64,000 nt of DNA from a bacterium (GCA_021832345.1 JAKBKY010000001.1:272385-336384), one strand, 5' to 3'. Positions 16,986 to 25,967 are shown, numbered from the stretch's first letter. Notes: a model not told the origin generated them from the sequence alone. A program made the numbers and translations.

Positions 16986-18487
16986 ACGTCGCACCCGGTC
17001 GCTTCGACATCACACGCGATCTTCCGCAGGGTTTCGCATCCTTCTACGAGCCGCTGCACGCGCGCTTCACGCCCGAGGCACAGCGCCTGGTGCAAAGCCG
17101 CCATGCGTGCTTAGCGAAGGCCCATGCCGGAGCTCTTCCGGACTACCTTTCGCCCTCGCAAGCCACCACGAGAGACTGGCAGATCACGCTGCCTGCGTGG
17201 TGTCGCGATCAGCGCAATCAGATGACCGGCCCCGCCGACGATGCCGAGCTGGTCGTCAAAATGCTCAACTCCGGCGCGCCCGGAGTCATGCTCGATCTGG
17301 AAGATTCGATGGCGAACGAGTGGGAGCACCTGATGAACGGCCACGCCAACGTCGTATCGGCACTCTACGGCGAGCTCACCTACGATGATCGCAAGCGGGC
17401 GACGCGCGTCGGGATTAAGCCAAGCCAAACCGTGACCTTCGTGCGCGTGCGCGGCCTGCATCTCTCCCAAGCCGGCATCCTACCCGACGAACTGACGAGT
17501 GCCTCGCTCTTTGATCTCGCACTGCTGATCTATCGCCTCGACTACGCGCGCCTGCAGCACCCGCTGTGCATCTACATCCCAAAGTCGGAGAGCGCGGAGG
17601 AGGCGCTTTGGTGGAAGGGCGCCTTCGATGCGCTGATCGCTGCGAAAGGTTGGCCCCTTGGGTCCATTGCCTGCATGGCGTTGGTGGAAGCGCACCCGCT
17701 GCCCTACCAGATGGAAGAGTTTCTCTTCAATCTGCGCAATTATATCCTTGGATTGAACCTGGGGCGCTGGGATTACATGGCCAGCCTCATCCACTACAAC
17801 CTCGCCGATCCCGAGTGGGTCTTGCCCGACCGTAATACCATTCCACTGGACGTTGCATTCTTTCAAGCCGTACGAGGCCTGATGGTAGATATCTGCCACA
17901 AGCACGGAGCGCTTGCGATCGGCGGCATGACCGCGCTCTATCCCAGTCGCGAGGATGCCGATCTCAACGCACGAGCGCTTGCGGTTCTCGAGCGCGACAA
18001 GCGAAACGAAGCCGACTGTTTGATGGACGGCGCCTGGACCGGTCACCCCGATCAAAACGCCGTCGCGGTCGCGCAGTTTCCCTATCCGAATCAACTCGAC
18101 CAACGCCCACATCTGCCCGACATGCACCCGAATCTGCGACCGATCCCACGCGATGTCGGCAAGACGACGCTCGAAGGCACACGCGCCGCGGTACGCACCG
18201 CGATTCGTTACCGATTCGGGGTGCTCGAGGGGCGCGGCGCAAGTCTCCTCGACGGCTATATGGAGGATCTGGCAACCGATCGTATCTACCGGCTGATGAT
18301 CGCACAGCGCCTGCGCTTCCCGGGAGCCTATACGCCGGCGTCGCTCGATTCGATGTTCGACGATGAGCTCACGCGCTTGCTCGCCGAGCTGCCCTCCGGC
18401 ACACCGAGCACAACGCTCGAACGCTACCGCCGCGCGCGCGATCTCTCCGAACAGATGATCCTCACCGGAGCCTTCGACCCGCGCTAG
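16982..18487 (+). CDS. aceB: Malate synthase (A-type)
   Basis: A 501-residue enzyme that condenses glyoxylate with acetyl-CoA to malate. Catalytic elements are present: the Arg in VRVRGLHL, the Mg-binding Glu in [13 protein letters not shown], the Asp in GLNLGRWDY, and the base Asp in [12 protein letters not shown]. The family signature before GLNxGxWDY normally has His; here it is Tyr (RNYILGLN), and the Phe after WDYM is Ala, so this is a divergent A-type member. [13 protein letters not shown] replaces the usual IPKLESH-type helix. The start overlaps aceA by 4 nt. Together they allow growth on acetate or fatty acids. Confidence 0.94.
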   Translation: MNVAPGRFDITRDLPQGFASFYEPLHARFTPEAQRLVQSRHACLAKAHAGALPDYLSPSQATTRDWQITLPAWCRDQRNQMTGPADDAELVVKMLNSGAPGVMLDLEDSMANEWEHLMNGHANVVSALYGELTYDDRKRATRVGIKPSQTVTFVRVRGLHLSQAGILPDELTSASLFDLALLIYRLDYARLQHPLCIYIPKSESAEEALWWKGAFDALIAAKGWPLGSIACMALVEAHPLPYQMEEFLFNLRNYILGLNLGRWDYMASLIHYNLADPEWVLPDRNTIPLDVAFFQAVRGLMVDICHKHGALAIGGMTALYPSREDADLNARALAVLERDKRNEADCLMDGAWTGHPDQNAVAVAQFPYPNQLDQRPHLPDMHPNLRPIPRDVGKTTLEGTRAAVRTAIRYRFGVLEGRGASLLDGYMEDLATDRIYRLMIAQRLRFPGAYTPASLDSMFDDELTRLLAELPSGTPSTTLERYRRARDLSEQMILTGAFDPR

Positions 18488-18550
18488 GAGGCAAACTCAT
18501 CGCTGCCGCCGCGTCCCCGGTAGCGCACCGCTGCGCAGTGGAATAAAGGT

Positions 18551-18563
18551 CTATAGATTATAG
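18551..18563. promoter_or_regulatory. 13-bp AT-rich palindrome upstream of the MauE-like gene
   Basis: CTATAGATTATAG is a near-perfect palindrome 21 nt before the start at 18585. It could be a -10 region (TATAGA/ATTATA) or a small operator; I see no good -35 box. Confidence 0.35.
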
Positions 18564-18584
18564 GAACGGTAAGAGGGAGAGGAG

Positions 18585-19031
18585 ATGCAGGCCGTCATTG
18601 CGATCCTCCGCGTTGCCGTCGGGGTGCTCCTCATCGTGACCGGGGCCCTGAAGGTCGGCCATCCCGGGAGCTTTGCCGCCTCCATCGCCGATTTCCGGCT
18701 GCTCTCGCCCGCGCTCATCCGACCGCTGGCGCTCTTTCTCCCGATTCTGGAGATCGGCGTTGGAGTCTATCTCGTCGCCGGGCTCTTCACTCGCGCCGCG
18801 GCGATCGTGGCGGCCTGCCAGTTTGCGCTCTACGCCGGCGTCATCGCGTCGGCGATCCTACGCGGCTTGCCTGCGAACTGCGGCTGCTTCGGCCCTGCCG
18901 ATAGCGCCCCCGCCGACTGGCCGCACGTTCTCTTCGACCTGGCGTTGACCGTCATCGCGTTGCTCGTCGCCGTTTTTGCACCCGGGATCCTTGCGCTCGA
19001 CCTTCGCTTGAGGAAATCTGATGAACCGTAA
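18585..19031 (+). CDS. MauE/DoxX-like four-helix membrane protein
   Basis: A 148-residue integral membrane protein with four hydrophobic segments (about 1-24, 42-66, 72-94 and 112-135). The loop ANCGCFG between the third and fourth helices holds the two-Cys motif of the MauE branch of the DoxX superfamily. MauE-type proteins are thought to pass electrons to periplasmic thiol proteins. The gene overlaps the following thioredoxin-like gene by 11 nt, supporting a shared redox role: a membrane partner that re-oxidises or reduces it. A GGGAGAGGAG ribosome binding site precedes ATG 18585. Confidence 0.86.
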   Translation: MQAVIAILRVAVGVLLIVTGALKVGHPGSFAASIADFRLLSPALIRPLALFLPILEIGVGVYLVAGLFTRAAAIVAACQFALYAGVIASAILRGLPANCGCFGPADSAPADWPHVLFDLALTVIALLVAVFAPGILALDLRLRKSDEP

Positions 19032-19578
19032 ACTGTTGCTGGGCATTACCGTCGTACTCGTGGCCGCTGCCGTGATCTTTGCGCTCGTCATGCAACGCCG
19101 CGTACCAAAGTCATTCACTGCGGCGCCGATCATCGGCAAAGCCGCGCTGGGTCAACCGGCACCGAACTTTCGCGCGCTCACGACGCACGGTCTCTTCGTG
19201 CTGGATAAGGCGAAGAAGCCGGTGCTGCTCGAAGTGTTTGCCACCTGGTGCCCCCACTGCCAACACGAAACGATCGCCCTAAATAAGCTCTACAGGCGCT
19301 TCGGTAAGCGGATCGATTTTGTCGCGGTCTCGGGGAGTACGATGGCGATGGATGGGCAGTCGCCCGAGAATCAAGTCGACGTGCTCGCCTTTGCAAACCG
19401 CTTTCATGTTCGCTATCCCATCGCCTACGATCCGACTCTCAAAGTCGCCAACAGCTACCTGCAAGGTGGTTTCCCGACCATCGTCGCCATCAACCGTGCC
19501 AAGAAGATCGTCTACCTGCAGAGCGGCGCCGTCCCTGCCTCTCAATTGGTCCCGATTCTCCAGAAGGTGCTGCCTTAA
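19021..19578 (+). CDS. TlpA/ResA-like membrane-anchored thioredoxin-fold protein
   Basis: A 185-residue protein. The N-terminal hydrophobic helix (about 5-25) anchors it outside the cytoplasm. The thioredoxin fold begins at GQPAPNF and has the active site ATWCPHCQHE (C-P-H-C at about 79-82); the cis-Pro element is GGFPTIVAI. The CPHC dipeptide is typical of DsbA-like and some TlpA proteins. Probable role: thiol-disulfide exchange with exported proteins or cytochrome maturation, driven by the overlapping MauE-like partner. Its stop codon TAA lies inside the left arm of a palindromic repeat (19575-19664). Confidence 0.9.
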   Translation: MNRKLLLGITVVLVAAAVIFALVMQRRVPKSFTAAPIIGKAALGQPAPNFRALTTHGLFVLDKAKKPVLLEVFATWCPHCQHETIALNKLYRRFGKRIDFVAVSGSTMAMDGQSPENQVDVLAFANRFHVRYPIAYDPTLKVANSYLQGGFPTIVAINRAKKIVYLQSGAVPASQLVPILQKVLP

Positions 19579-19664
19579 CAGGTCGCGGAAAAAGGCTGGT
19601 GCGGCTATCGCGCCGTGGTTTTGAGGCGGTTTCGAGGAGCGAGCCTTTCCCCGCAACCTGTTAA
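19575..19664. repeat. Palindromic repeat family 1, complete copy between convergent genes
   Basis: A 90-bp element with terminal inverted repeats TTAACAGGT...AAAGGCT (19575-19597) and AGCCTTT...ACCTGTTAA (19642-19664). The stop codons of the upstream thioredoxin-like gene and the convergent tag gene both fall within these ends (TTAA...TTAA). Folding would give a bidirectional 3'-end structure. A truncated copy is at 13362. Confidence 0.82.
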
Positions 19665-20218
19665 AGCATGGTCGCGCAGAAGCAGTCGGCGAGATGGTCG
19701 TCGACCAGGCCGACCGCCTGCATGAACGCGTAGCAAATCGTCGGCCCGACGAACGAGCATCCTCGCGCGCGCAGGTCTTTGCTGAGTGCGTGTGCGACCG
19801 GCGTCGTCACCGGAATGTGCTCTGCTGTGCGCGGACGATTGCGTTGCGGCCTGCCCGCGACATAGCGCCAGAGATAGGCATCGAAGCTGCCGAACTCGCT
19901 CTGGACCGAGAGAAATACGCGTGCGTTGGTCACCGCCGAGACCACCTTCAGGCGATTGCGCACGATACCCGGATCGCTTAGAAGCGCTTCGATGCGCCGC
20001 GGCGTATAGCCGGCGACACGCAGCGGATCGAACCGGTCGAACAGCTCCCGGTAACGTTCCCGCTTGCGCAAAACCGTCTCCCAACGTAAGCCCGCCTGCG
20101 CACCCTCCAACACCAGGAACTCAAAGAGGCGCACGTCGTCATGCAGCGGCTTGCCCCACTCGGTATCGTGGTACGCCACCAGCAACGGCGTCGTCGCCCA
20201 CGCACAGCGTGACGGCAT
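19661..20218 (-). CDS. tag: 3-methyladenine DNA glycosylase I
   Basis: A 185-residue enzyme that excises 3-methyladenine from alkylated DNA. Tag signatures are present: the N-terminal zinc Cys and His (MPSRCAW, YHDTEWG), the helix-hairpin region GAQAGLRWETVLRKRE, YLWRYVAGRPQRN, and the C-terminal GCSFVGPTICYAFMQAVGLVDDH that completes the zinc site. Length equals that of the E. coli protein. The ATG shares one nucleotide with the stop of the upstream hydrolase (TGATG). Its own stop is part of repeat family 1, so the last residues could have been shaped by that insertion. Confidence 0.95.
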   Translation of the reverse strand: MPSRCAWATTPLLVAYHDTEWGKPLHDDVRLFEFLVLEGAQAGLRWETVLRKRERYRELFDRFDPLRVAGYTPRRIEALLSDPGIVRNRLKVVSAVTNARVFLSVQSEFGSFDAYLWRYVAGRPQRNRPRTAEHIPVTTPVAHALSKDLRARGCSFVGPTICYAFMQAVGLVDDHLADCFCATML

Positions 20219-21072
20219 CAGCCTGCGCTCTCGGCGCCGGCGCTCGGTAGCTGGTCGAGCGTTCGAAGGACCTGCGCAAAGGCCAACTGCGCCAATCCCG
20301 AGCTGCGCTCGGGTTCGATGATGTCGTGCGACGGCGGCAGGCCCTCAATGGACACCTCGTCCACCCAAGCACCATGCCCGCGCCAGAGTGCGGCCAGCCG
20401 CGCTATCGCGCGATTATCCACCCCGATCTCATTCAGGTTGGAGACCAGCGTGATGCGGCGGGTTGCCGGCGCTTGGAGCGCCGCGTCCGCGAAGATGCTT
20501 CGCCCAAAACGATAAGCTCGTGCCATGCCATGCGTGGAGAAGCGGGGATACCCGTGCGCCGGGCCGAGGCGTTCGCGCAAGCCGCGATCCCACCACAGAA
20601 AGCGATTTGGGCACCAGAGTGCAAGCTGTGCCACGATATCGAACCGGCGCTGCGACATGACGGCGACGCCGAAGAACGGAGCAATCGGCACGGCATGGTC
20701 GACAGCTTCATGCTGGGCAATCCACGCCGCCAGCACGCCGCCAAGCGAGAACCCCGCCACCAGGACGCGTTGCCCGAGGCTGCGCGCCCATGCCAGGCTC
20801 CGGAGGCTACATGCGGTCAGCCGCTCGGCGGTCAGATACGCCAAGGCCGGACTCATCCGGTCGATGTGCCCGTGCGCCGGAAGCCGTGGGACGAGTACGT
20901 TGTAGCCTGCCTCATGCAGCGACTGAGCGTAGCGTATGAGTTGACGCGGGCTCGCCGACATTCCATGAAAGAGCAGCGCGACCCGATCGGTACGCCCGGC
21001 ATGGAGCAGCACGATGCTGCGCGACGAGGGTGCGATGTGGTCGTCGTCACGCATCAAAAAGGAGGGTTCCAC
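20218..21072 (-). CDS. Alpha/beta hydrolase
   Basis: A 284-residue protein with an alpha/beta-hydrolase fold: oxyanion-region HGMSASP at about 36-42, the nucleophile elbow GFSLGG at about 107-112, and a C-terminal His candidate in PPSHDII. Such enzymes are esterases, lipases or C-C hydrolases; the substrate is unknown. The lid region (about 140-190) is W/R/F-rich. The start is GTG 21072 with AAGGA about 9 nt upstream; ATG 21054 is an alternative. It ends coupled to tag. Confidence 0.8.
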   Translation of the reverse strand: MEPSFLMRDDDHIAPSSRSIVLLHAGRTDRVALLFHGMSASPRQLIRYAQSLHEAGYNVLVPRLPAHGHIDRMSPALAYLTAERLTACSLRSLAWARSLGQRVLVAGFSLGGVLAAWIAQHEAVDHAVPIAPFFGVAVMSQRRFDIVAQLALWCPNRFLWWDRGLRERLGPAHGYPRFSTHGMARAYRFGRSIFADAALQAPATRRITLVSNLNEIGVDNRAIARLAALWRGHGAWVDEVSIEGLPPSHDIIEPERSSGLAQLAFAQVLRTLDQLPSAGAESAG

Positions 21073-21109
21073 TGGGGTCGATCCTTAACCCATAGAGAGA
21101 AGCGTTCCT

Positions 21110-21137
21110 GGAACGTCGGCTTGTGCCCCGACGTTCC
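21110..21137. promoter_or_regulatory. Perfect 10-bp inverted repeat between divergent genes
   Basis: GGAACGTCGG (21110-21119) and CCGACGTTCC (21128-21137) are perfect inverted arms with an 8-nt spacer. A second overlapping palindrome, GTTCCTGGAAC (21104-21114), could pair alternatively. It lies in the shared 107-bp control region of the hydrolase and ornithine aminotransferase genes, so an operator is plausible. Confidence 0.5.
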
Positions 21138-21179
21138 CTCTCGATCGAGGGGTAAACGCACGCGGCGCTAACGGATACT

Positions 21180-22394
21180 ATGAGCGTTTCGCAACAATCG
21201 TCGATTGACCTCATCGCGCTCGAAGAGCGGTACGGTGCGCATATCTACCATCCACTCGACCTTGTCGTGGAACGCGCCGAGGGCGTCTGGTTGTGGGACG
21301 TCGAGGGACGGCGCTACCTCGACTGTATCAGCGCCTACTCTGCCGTGAACCAGGGGCACGGCCATCCGCGCATTCGGGCCGCCTTGATCGAACAAGCACA
21401 GCGCGTCACGCTCACCTCACGCGCCATGCGCAACGACCGCTTGCCTGGGTTTCTCAAGCGCCTTACCGAGTTCTGCGGTTACGACATGGCACTTCCCATG
21501 AACACCGGGGTCGAAGCCGTCGAAACCGCGATCAAACTTGTGCGCCGCTGGGGGTACGACGTCAAGGGCATCGCCGAGGATCGTGCCGAGATCATCGTCT
21601 TCTCCAACAACTTCCACGGGCGTACGACCACCGTCATCGGCGCTTCCACCACACCCGAGTATCGTCGCGCTTTCGGACCGTTTGCACCCGGCTTCGTGGC
21701 GGTCCCCTACGGCGACGTTGCGGCGCTGGAGCGTGCGATCGGCCCGCGGACCTGCGCCATCCTCATCGAACCGATTCAGGGCGAGGGCGGCGTCATCGTT
21801 CCACCTGAAGGCTACCTCAAACGTGTTTGGGCGATCTGCAACGAGCATCAAGTGCTCTTCGCCGCTGACGAGATTCAAACGGGCTTCGGGAGAACGGGCG
21901 ATCTCTTCGCCTGCGATTATGACTCCATCAAGCCCGACGTCCTGATCGTGGGCAAGGCGCTCGGCGGAGGATTCTACCCGGTCTCGGCAGTGCTCGCCGG
22001 CCAAGCGTTGCTCGGACTCTTTGCCCCCGGCGACCACGGCAGCACCTTCGGCGGAAATCCGCTGGGAGCGGCCGTCGCTTCGGCAGCCCTCGATGTGATC
22101 GTGGACGAAAAGCTCACCTCGCGCGCGCGCTACGCAGGCGCCAAGATCATGCAGGGCTTGCGTGCCCTCACCTCGCCGCATATCCTCGACGTGCGAGGCC
22201 GCGGTCTCCTGCTTGGGGTCGAGTTTGACCAACCCGCGCGCCGCATCTCGGAAGCCTTGCTGCAGCGCGGCGTTGTCGCCAAGGACACCCACGAACGCGT
22301 ACTGCGCATCGCGCCGCCGCTCGTCATCGACGATGCGGCAATCGAGTTCTTCCTTGAGGCCTTCGCGGATGCGGTGGCGACGCTCTCTTCCTAA
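21180..22394 (+). CDS. rocD: Ornithine aminotransferase
   Basis: A 404-residue class III PLP enzyme that moves the delta-amino group of ornithine to 2-oxoglutarate, giving glutamate semialdehyde. Features: YLDCISAYSAVNQGHGHP, MNTGVEAVETAIKLVRRWGY, NNFHGRT, EPIQGEGG, ADEIQTGFGRTG and the PLP-Lys motif GKALGGGFYPVSAV. The NTGVEAVETA and GGGFYPVS forms are typical of ornithine rather than acetylornithine aminotransferase. Role: arginine and ornithine catabolism to glutamate/proline. It converges with the PsiE-like gene. Confidence 0.94.
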   Translation: MSVSQQSSIDLIALEERYGAHIYHPLDLVVERAEGVWLWDVEGRRYLDCISAYSAVNQGHGHPRIRAALIEQAQRVTLTSRAMRNDRLPGFLKRLTEFCGYDMALPMNTGVEAVETAIKLVRRWGYDVKGIAEDRAEIIVFSNNFHGRTTTVIGASTTPEYRRAFGPFAPGFVAVPYGDVAALERAIGPRTCAILIEPIQGEGGVIVPPEGYLKRVWAICNEHQVLFAADEIQTGFGRTGDLFACDYDSIKPDVLIVGKALGGGFYPVSAVLAGQALLGLFAPGDHGSTFGGNPLGAAVASAALDVIVDEKLTSRARYAGAKIMQGLRALTSPHILDVRGRGLLLGVEFDQPARRISEALLQRGVVAKDTHERVLRIAPPLVIDDAAIEFFLEAFADAVATLSS

Positions 22395-22400
22395 GTTAGT

Positions 22401-22892
22401 TCACGTTTCTTCGCTTCCTCGTAATATATACAATGCAGCGACAAAGGCCATCACCACAAACGCCAGGACGGCCAAGTCCAACGTGGTGCGACCGATCGGG
22501 GCCGAGCCCCTCACGTGTGGTTGCACCTCTTGGATCGTAGTCACGAGCACTCGCCGGATGACCGCGATCAACCCGACGATGAGAAACGGTCGCGGCGAGA
22601 GGACCATGCCGCGCACCGAGAGCGATACCGTATAGATGATCTCGGCGATCATCAGGATCGAGAGCACAAGATCTAGGAAGCCGGCACTTAGCGTCACGAC
22701 CGTCGCTTTCGGCGCGGTCGCCAGCACCAGAAGTGCGCCGAGCGCCCGCCACGCCAGCACCAGCGCTGCGATGAAGAGCAGAATGCCGACAATTACGAGA
22801 ACCAACCGCTCACCCGTGGAAAGCACTTTGCCCGCAAGCGCCAGTCCCGACGATCCGTTCTTGGCGACGCTCTCGCCCGATTCATCGTGCAT
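22401..22892 (-). CDS. PsiE-family membrane protein
   Basis: A 163-residue protein with four hydrophobic segments (about 30-55, 65-90, 98-118 and 138-158). The ATAPKATVVTLSAGFLDLVLSILMIAEIIYTV segment and the later RPFLIVGLIAVIRRVLVTTIQE resemble phosphate-starvation-inducible PsiE proteins, whose exact role is not known. ATG 22892 follows a GGAGG 6 nt upstream and is favoured over a frame starting nine residues earlier. It lies downstream of the methyltransferase gene on the same strand. Confidence 0.75.
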   Translation of the reverse strand: MHDESGESVAKNGSSGLALAGKVLSTGERLVLVIVGILLFIAALVLAWRALGALLVLATAPKATVVTLSAGFLDLVLSILMIAEIIYTVSLSVRGMVLSPRPFLIVGLIAVIRRVLVTTIQEVQPHVRGSAPIGRTTLDLAVLAFVVMAFVAALYILRGSEET

Positions 22893-22971
22893 GGGGCCCC
22901 TCCGTCTCGCCGGTGACATGCTCGGCTCACTTCGCAGGCAGGCTTCAAGCGCCCTGGGCGGCGGCGAGCGC

Positions 22972-23730
22972 TTAGGCTAGGGCTAGCGCCACGTACATCG
23001 TCACCGTGTATAAGAACTCACCCCGCGCGGCAGCGTCTCGAAGTTCAACGTTGCACAACTCCGCTTCATCGGCGTCAAGCCGGCCACTGCGCAGTGCAAC
23101 GTCGAGCGCAGTCGCCAAGACGAATCGGTACGCCTGCTCGTAGGAGAGGCGCGCGACGACCGGGTGCACCACGACATCGCGAAACCCGGCACGCACCAGC
23201 TGCCGGGCATGCTCGAGCCCCGCATGCGGATTCGTAATGGAGGCGCAAAACGACGCTCGGAGCGCCATGCGAAAGCGCGAGGAGGTTCCGTCGACTGCAA
23301 GCGTACCCCAATCTTGATCGGCGACCAGCAGTCGCCCACCCGGACGCAGTACCCGGCGAGCCTCCGAGAAAGCTCGCTCGGGTTGCGCCAGATGCTGGAT
23401 CACGCGTTCGGCGCGAAATCGGTCAAATGCGCCATCCTCAAATGGGAGCGCCTCTGCACTGCCACGCAGGAAATGCGCGTTGGGCGGCACCCCACGTCCG
23501 ATACACTCGGCGATGAGTGCGGCGCTGCTGTCGATGCCGACAACGCTGCCGCTGCTCCCGACCAGCTCGCAGATCGCGCGCACGTCATCACCGTTACCAC
23601 AACCGACGTCGAGCACATGGAGTCCGGAGGTGATCTCCAAGAGCGCGTGCGAAGCCAACTTCGCTTGCTTGGCGACGGCAGCGGTTTCATCGAGATAGGC
23701 GATGGCTCTGCGCGCGTCGTCGCCGTCCAC
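22972..23730 (-). CDS. SAM-dependent methyltransferase (class I)
   Basis: A 252-residue protein with Rossmann methyltransferase motifs: motif I HVLDVGCGNGDDVRAI (about 37-52), motif II VVGIDSS, motif III AEALPFEDGAFDRFRAERVIQHL and motif post-II EARRVLRPGGRLLVADQDWG. This is the UbiE/Methyltransf_11 type, acting on small molecules or lipids; the substrate is undefined. GTG 23730 is the likely start, without a strong ribosome binding site. It follows the M61 peptidase gene by 29 nt on the same strand and may be co-transcribed. Confidence 0.83.
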   Translation of the reverse strand: MDGDDARRAIAYLDETAAVAKQAKLASHALLEITSGLHVLDVGCGNGDDVRAICELVGSSGSVVGIDSSAALIAECIGRGVPPNAHFLRGSAEALPFEDGAFDRFRAERVIQHLAQPERAFSEARRVLRPGGRLLVADQDWGTLAVDGTSSRFRMALRASFCASITNPHAGLEHARQLVRAGFRDVVVHPVVARLSYEQAYRFVLATALDVALRSGRLDADEAELCNVELRDAAARGEFLYTVTMYVALALA

Positions 23731-23759
23731 ATTGGAGAAGGTGGGCGTTCCACCCGTCG

Positions 23760-25664
23760 TTACTTCGTATATGGCTTGACGACCTCACTTAAGCGATTTG
23801 GCGTGCCTTTGATGCGGACCAGATGCGGGTAGCGCGGCCCGGAAAAGTAGGCTATGGCGATGGTCCGGTACGCACCCGTATGTTCCACCAACAAACTGAT
23901 GGGAGTTTTCGTCTTCTTTGCTGCAACGATCGCATCATAAAGAAGATTGTCGGAGTACGCGCGACCGTTTACCGCCACCAGTCGCGTATTGATGCCCAGG
24001 CCTGCCTTCCAGGCCGGCGATCCAAACTTCACGTCGGCTACCGTGCCGCGCACGTTCGATATGCCCAAGGAGTACCAGAAGTTGCGTTTGGGCACGGCAT
24101 GGGTCGGCGTAGCGGTATAGACCAGCTTCCAACCATCGACGGTGAATGCATCCGGAGGATGGGACGCCACCGAATAGACCCATTTGTGGAAGAACCCGGC
24201 CCAGTCGTAGGGCAGCACCTTGTTCAATCCGGCGATGATGTCGTTGCGCGTATAGGTGACCACGATCGGCCCGGTGGTCTTGCCGCCGAAGAACTCGCGT
24301 GCAAAGGTATCCAGCGACTTCTTCCCGTTAGTTCTTGCGCGAATGATCGAATCGACGCGCAGCCACATCAGCTCGCCTTCTTCGTAGAAGTCGCCGGCAC
24401 TGCGTCGCTCGTTCGCATACCCACGCGGAGCATAGTAGAGGTAGGGGCCCGAGGTCGCCGTATCCACGAGCGGTCGCCACATTCTGCCCGGTTCATTATC
24501 GTAGTACGCATAGATTGCGGCGAGATGATTCGGCCAGCTCTTGGCCTTGCGAATGCCGTCGCGATAGGACATGACATCGCCGTAGTATTGCGTCATCCCC
24601 TCGTAGACCCACAACAACGAATCGTCGTAGGGCATCTGGAGATTCGGCGGATAGAGACCGGCAGGCATCCGATACTTGCCGTCCCAGGAGTGGTTGAACT
24701 CATGCGAGAGCAGATCGCCGCCTCGCCGCAGCACCTTGAGATTCGTCAGATAGTCACCCGGACCACCGTCATCGCTCGATTCGTGGTGTTCGATCCCCTC
24801 ACCGGGCATAACGTCCGACACGGTGAGAAGAAAGTTATAGTTACGCCAGTGCCGCGCACGGTACATGGCAAGCATCTCGCGCACCAGTTTCTTGTAGTGA
24901 CCGATAACGCTTGGCTTGACGTCGAGTTCCGACGGGATGTCGGCGAAGACGTTGAGGTAGGCATGCGCACTGCCTTGTTGCCAGAGCAGCCAACGGCGGT
25001 AGTGCGTCCCCATGTCGATCGGCGAATCGATCAGGTGTTCGAGCGAGACCGTATCGAAGCTGACCGTATCGCCGCGGCGGATACCGCCGACCAGTGCCGT
25101 GGCGTACTTCCACGCGGCTGCCGGCAGGGTAATCGACGGCTTGAAGAACGTGTCTTGGATCGTACCGGTCGAGGGATAGAAGAGGCTCTGGTTCCAGGTG
25201 ATGACCGCGATGTTCGAGGTGGCTAACCGCGCCGAGGAGTAGCGCCCGAAGGTGGCTCCAAGATAGGTAAAGCCGACATGGAGCGCGCTCACGCCGGGCG
25301 GCACCGTGAGGTCGAAGGCGAACATGTCATGCGGCTCGCGGCGCCAGGCGATGACTTTGCCGTTGCCGGTGAGGATCAGGTCGGCCACGTTGACGATCGG
25401 CCCGACCGGCGCATGCTCTCCGGGGATCCATTTGGGATAGTAGAGCGTGAGCGGCCCCGGCTTGACCGGGATCACTTCACGCGTCACGGCGATGTTCTGA
25501 CTGGGGGCCTTCGTCAAATCGACGTGCAGGGTGATCGGCGCGCCGGCCGCCGGCTTCGGCGTCGAGACGGGGGCAGCCGACGCAACCTGAGGGCGGGACA
25601 CGAGAGCAACGACAAGGACGACACCGCCAAGAACGGCGCGCATAAGGGTCAACGAGCGCTTCAT
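23760..25664 (-). CDS. M61-family glycyl aminopeptidase-like metallopeptidase, secreted
   Basis: A 634-residue protein. Signal peptide MKRSLTLMRAVLGGVVLVVALVSRPQVASA. The zinc motif is H321-E322-F-N-H325 (LSHEFNHSWDG), where most M61 members have HEFFHxW. The third zinc ligand is the Glu in LWVYEGMTQYYG about 30 residues on. An N-terminal beta domain precedes, and a PDZ domain (about 540-610: LGISNVRGTVADVKFGSPAWKAGLG) follows the catalytic part, as in the family. It probably removes N-terminal residues from exported peptides. Divergent from the infC operon. Confidence 0.9.
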   Translation of the reverse strand: MKRSLTLMRAVLGGVVLVVALVSRPQVASAAPVSTPKPAAGAPITLHVDLTKAPSQNIAVTREVIPVKPGPLTLYYPKWIPGEHAPVGPIVNVADLILTGNGKVIAWRREPHDMFAFDLTVPPGVSALHVGFTYLGATFGRYSSARLATSNIAVITWNQSLFYPSTGTIQDTFFKPSITLPAAAWKYATALVGGIRRGDTVSFDTVSLEHLIDSPIDMGTHYRRWLLWQQGSAHAYLNVFADIPSELDVKPSVIGHYKKLVREMLAMYRARHWRNYNFLLTVSDVMPGEGIEHHESSDDGGPGDYLTNLKVLRRGGDLLSHEFNHSWDGKYRMPAGLYPPNLQMPYDDSLLWVYEGMTQYYGDVMSYRDGIRKAKSWPNHLAAIYAYYDNEPGRMWRPLVDTATSGPYLYYAPRGYANERRSAGDFYEEGELMWLRVDSIIRARTNGKKSLDTFAREFFGGKTTGPIVVTYTRNDIIAGLNKVLPYDWAGFFHKWVYSVASHPPDAFTVDGWKLVYTATPTHAVPKRNFWYSLGISNVRGTVADVKFGSPAWKAGLGINTRLVAVNGRAYSDNLLYDAIVAAKKTKTPISLLVEHTGAYRTIAIAYFSGPRYPHLVRIKGTPNRLSEVVKPYTK

Positions 25665-25783
25665 GGTGGCCTGCTACGCGAAGGGAGACGGCTCCCCTTT
25701 CAAGGCGAGCTCAAGAACGCTCAAATTCTTCTCACTCCCACCGCCGATAGGACGCGCGGTGTGGGCGCCTGCCGCGATGCCGT

Positions 25784-25814
25784 TTGACAGCCCCCCCTGG
25801 GCGTGTGCTACACT
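25784..25814 (+). promoter_or_regulatory. Promoter of infC-rpmI-rplT
   Basis: TTGACA (25784-25789) and the extended -10 TGC-TACACT (25806-25814) with a 19-nt spacer. Transcription from about 25821 would give a 160-nt leader before the infC start, containing the terminator-like hairpin. Confidence 0.6.
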
Positions 25815-25886
25815 CGGCGAGCCGAAGTAGCCCTCCGTTCGCGGAGCGCTCACCGGATGCCGAGAGGCGATCCGGTCTTCTCGTGA

Positions 25887-25942
25887 GGAGCCGCCGGCCG
25901 GTCTCCGTCGCGATGGGGTCGCTTCGGCGGTCCTTTTTTTTT
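25887..25942 (+). terminator. Attenuator-type terminator in the infC leader
   Basis: The stem GGA-G-CCGCCG (25887-25896) / CGGCGG-TCC (25925-25933), with one bulged G and an inner GCGA/TCGC hairpin, is followed immediately by nine T residues (25934-25942). It lies before the infC start, so it should stop transcription prematurely unless disrupted. This is the layout of the L20-controlled infC leaders of Gram-positives; control by L20 is inferred. Confidence 0.68.
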
Positions 25943-25967
25943 CGCTTCGGCATAGAGGAGACTTTGC

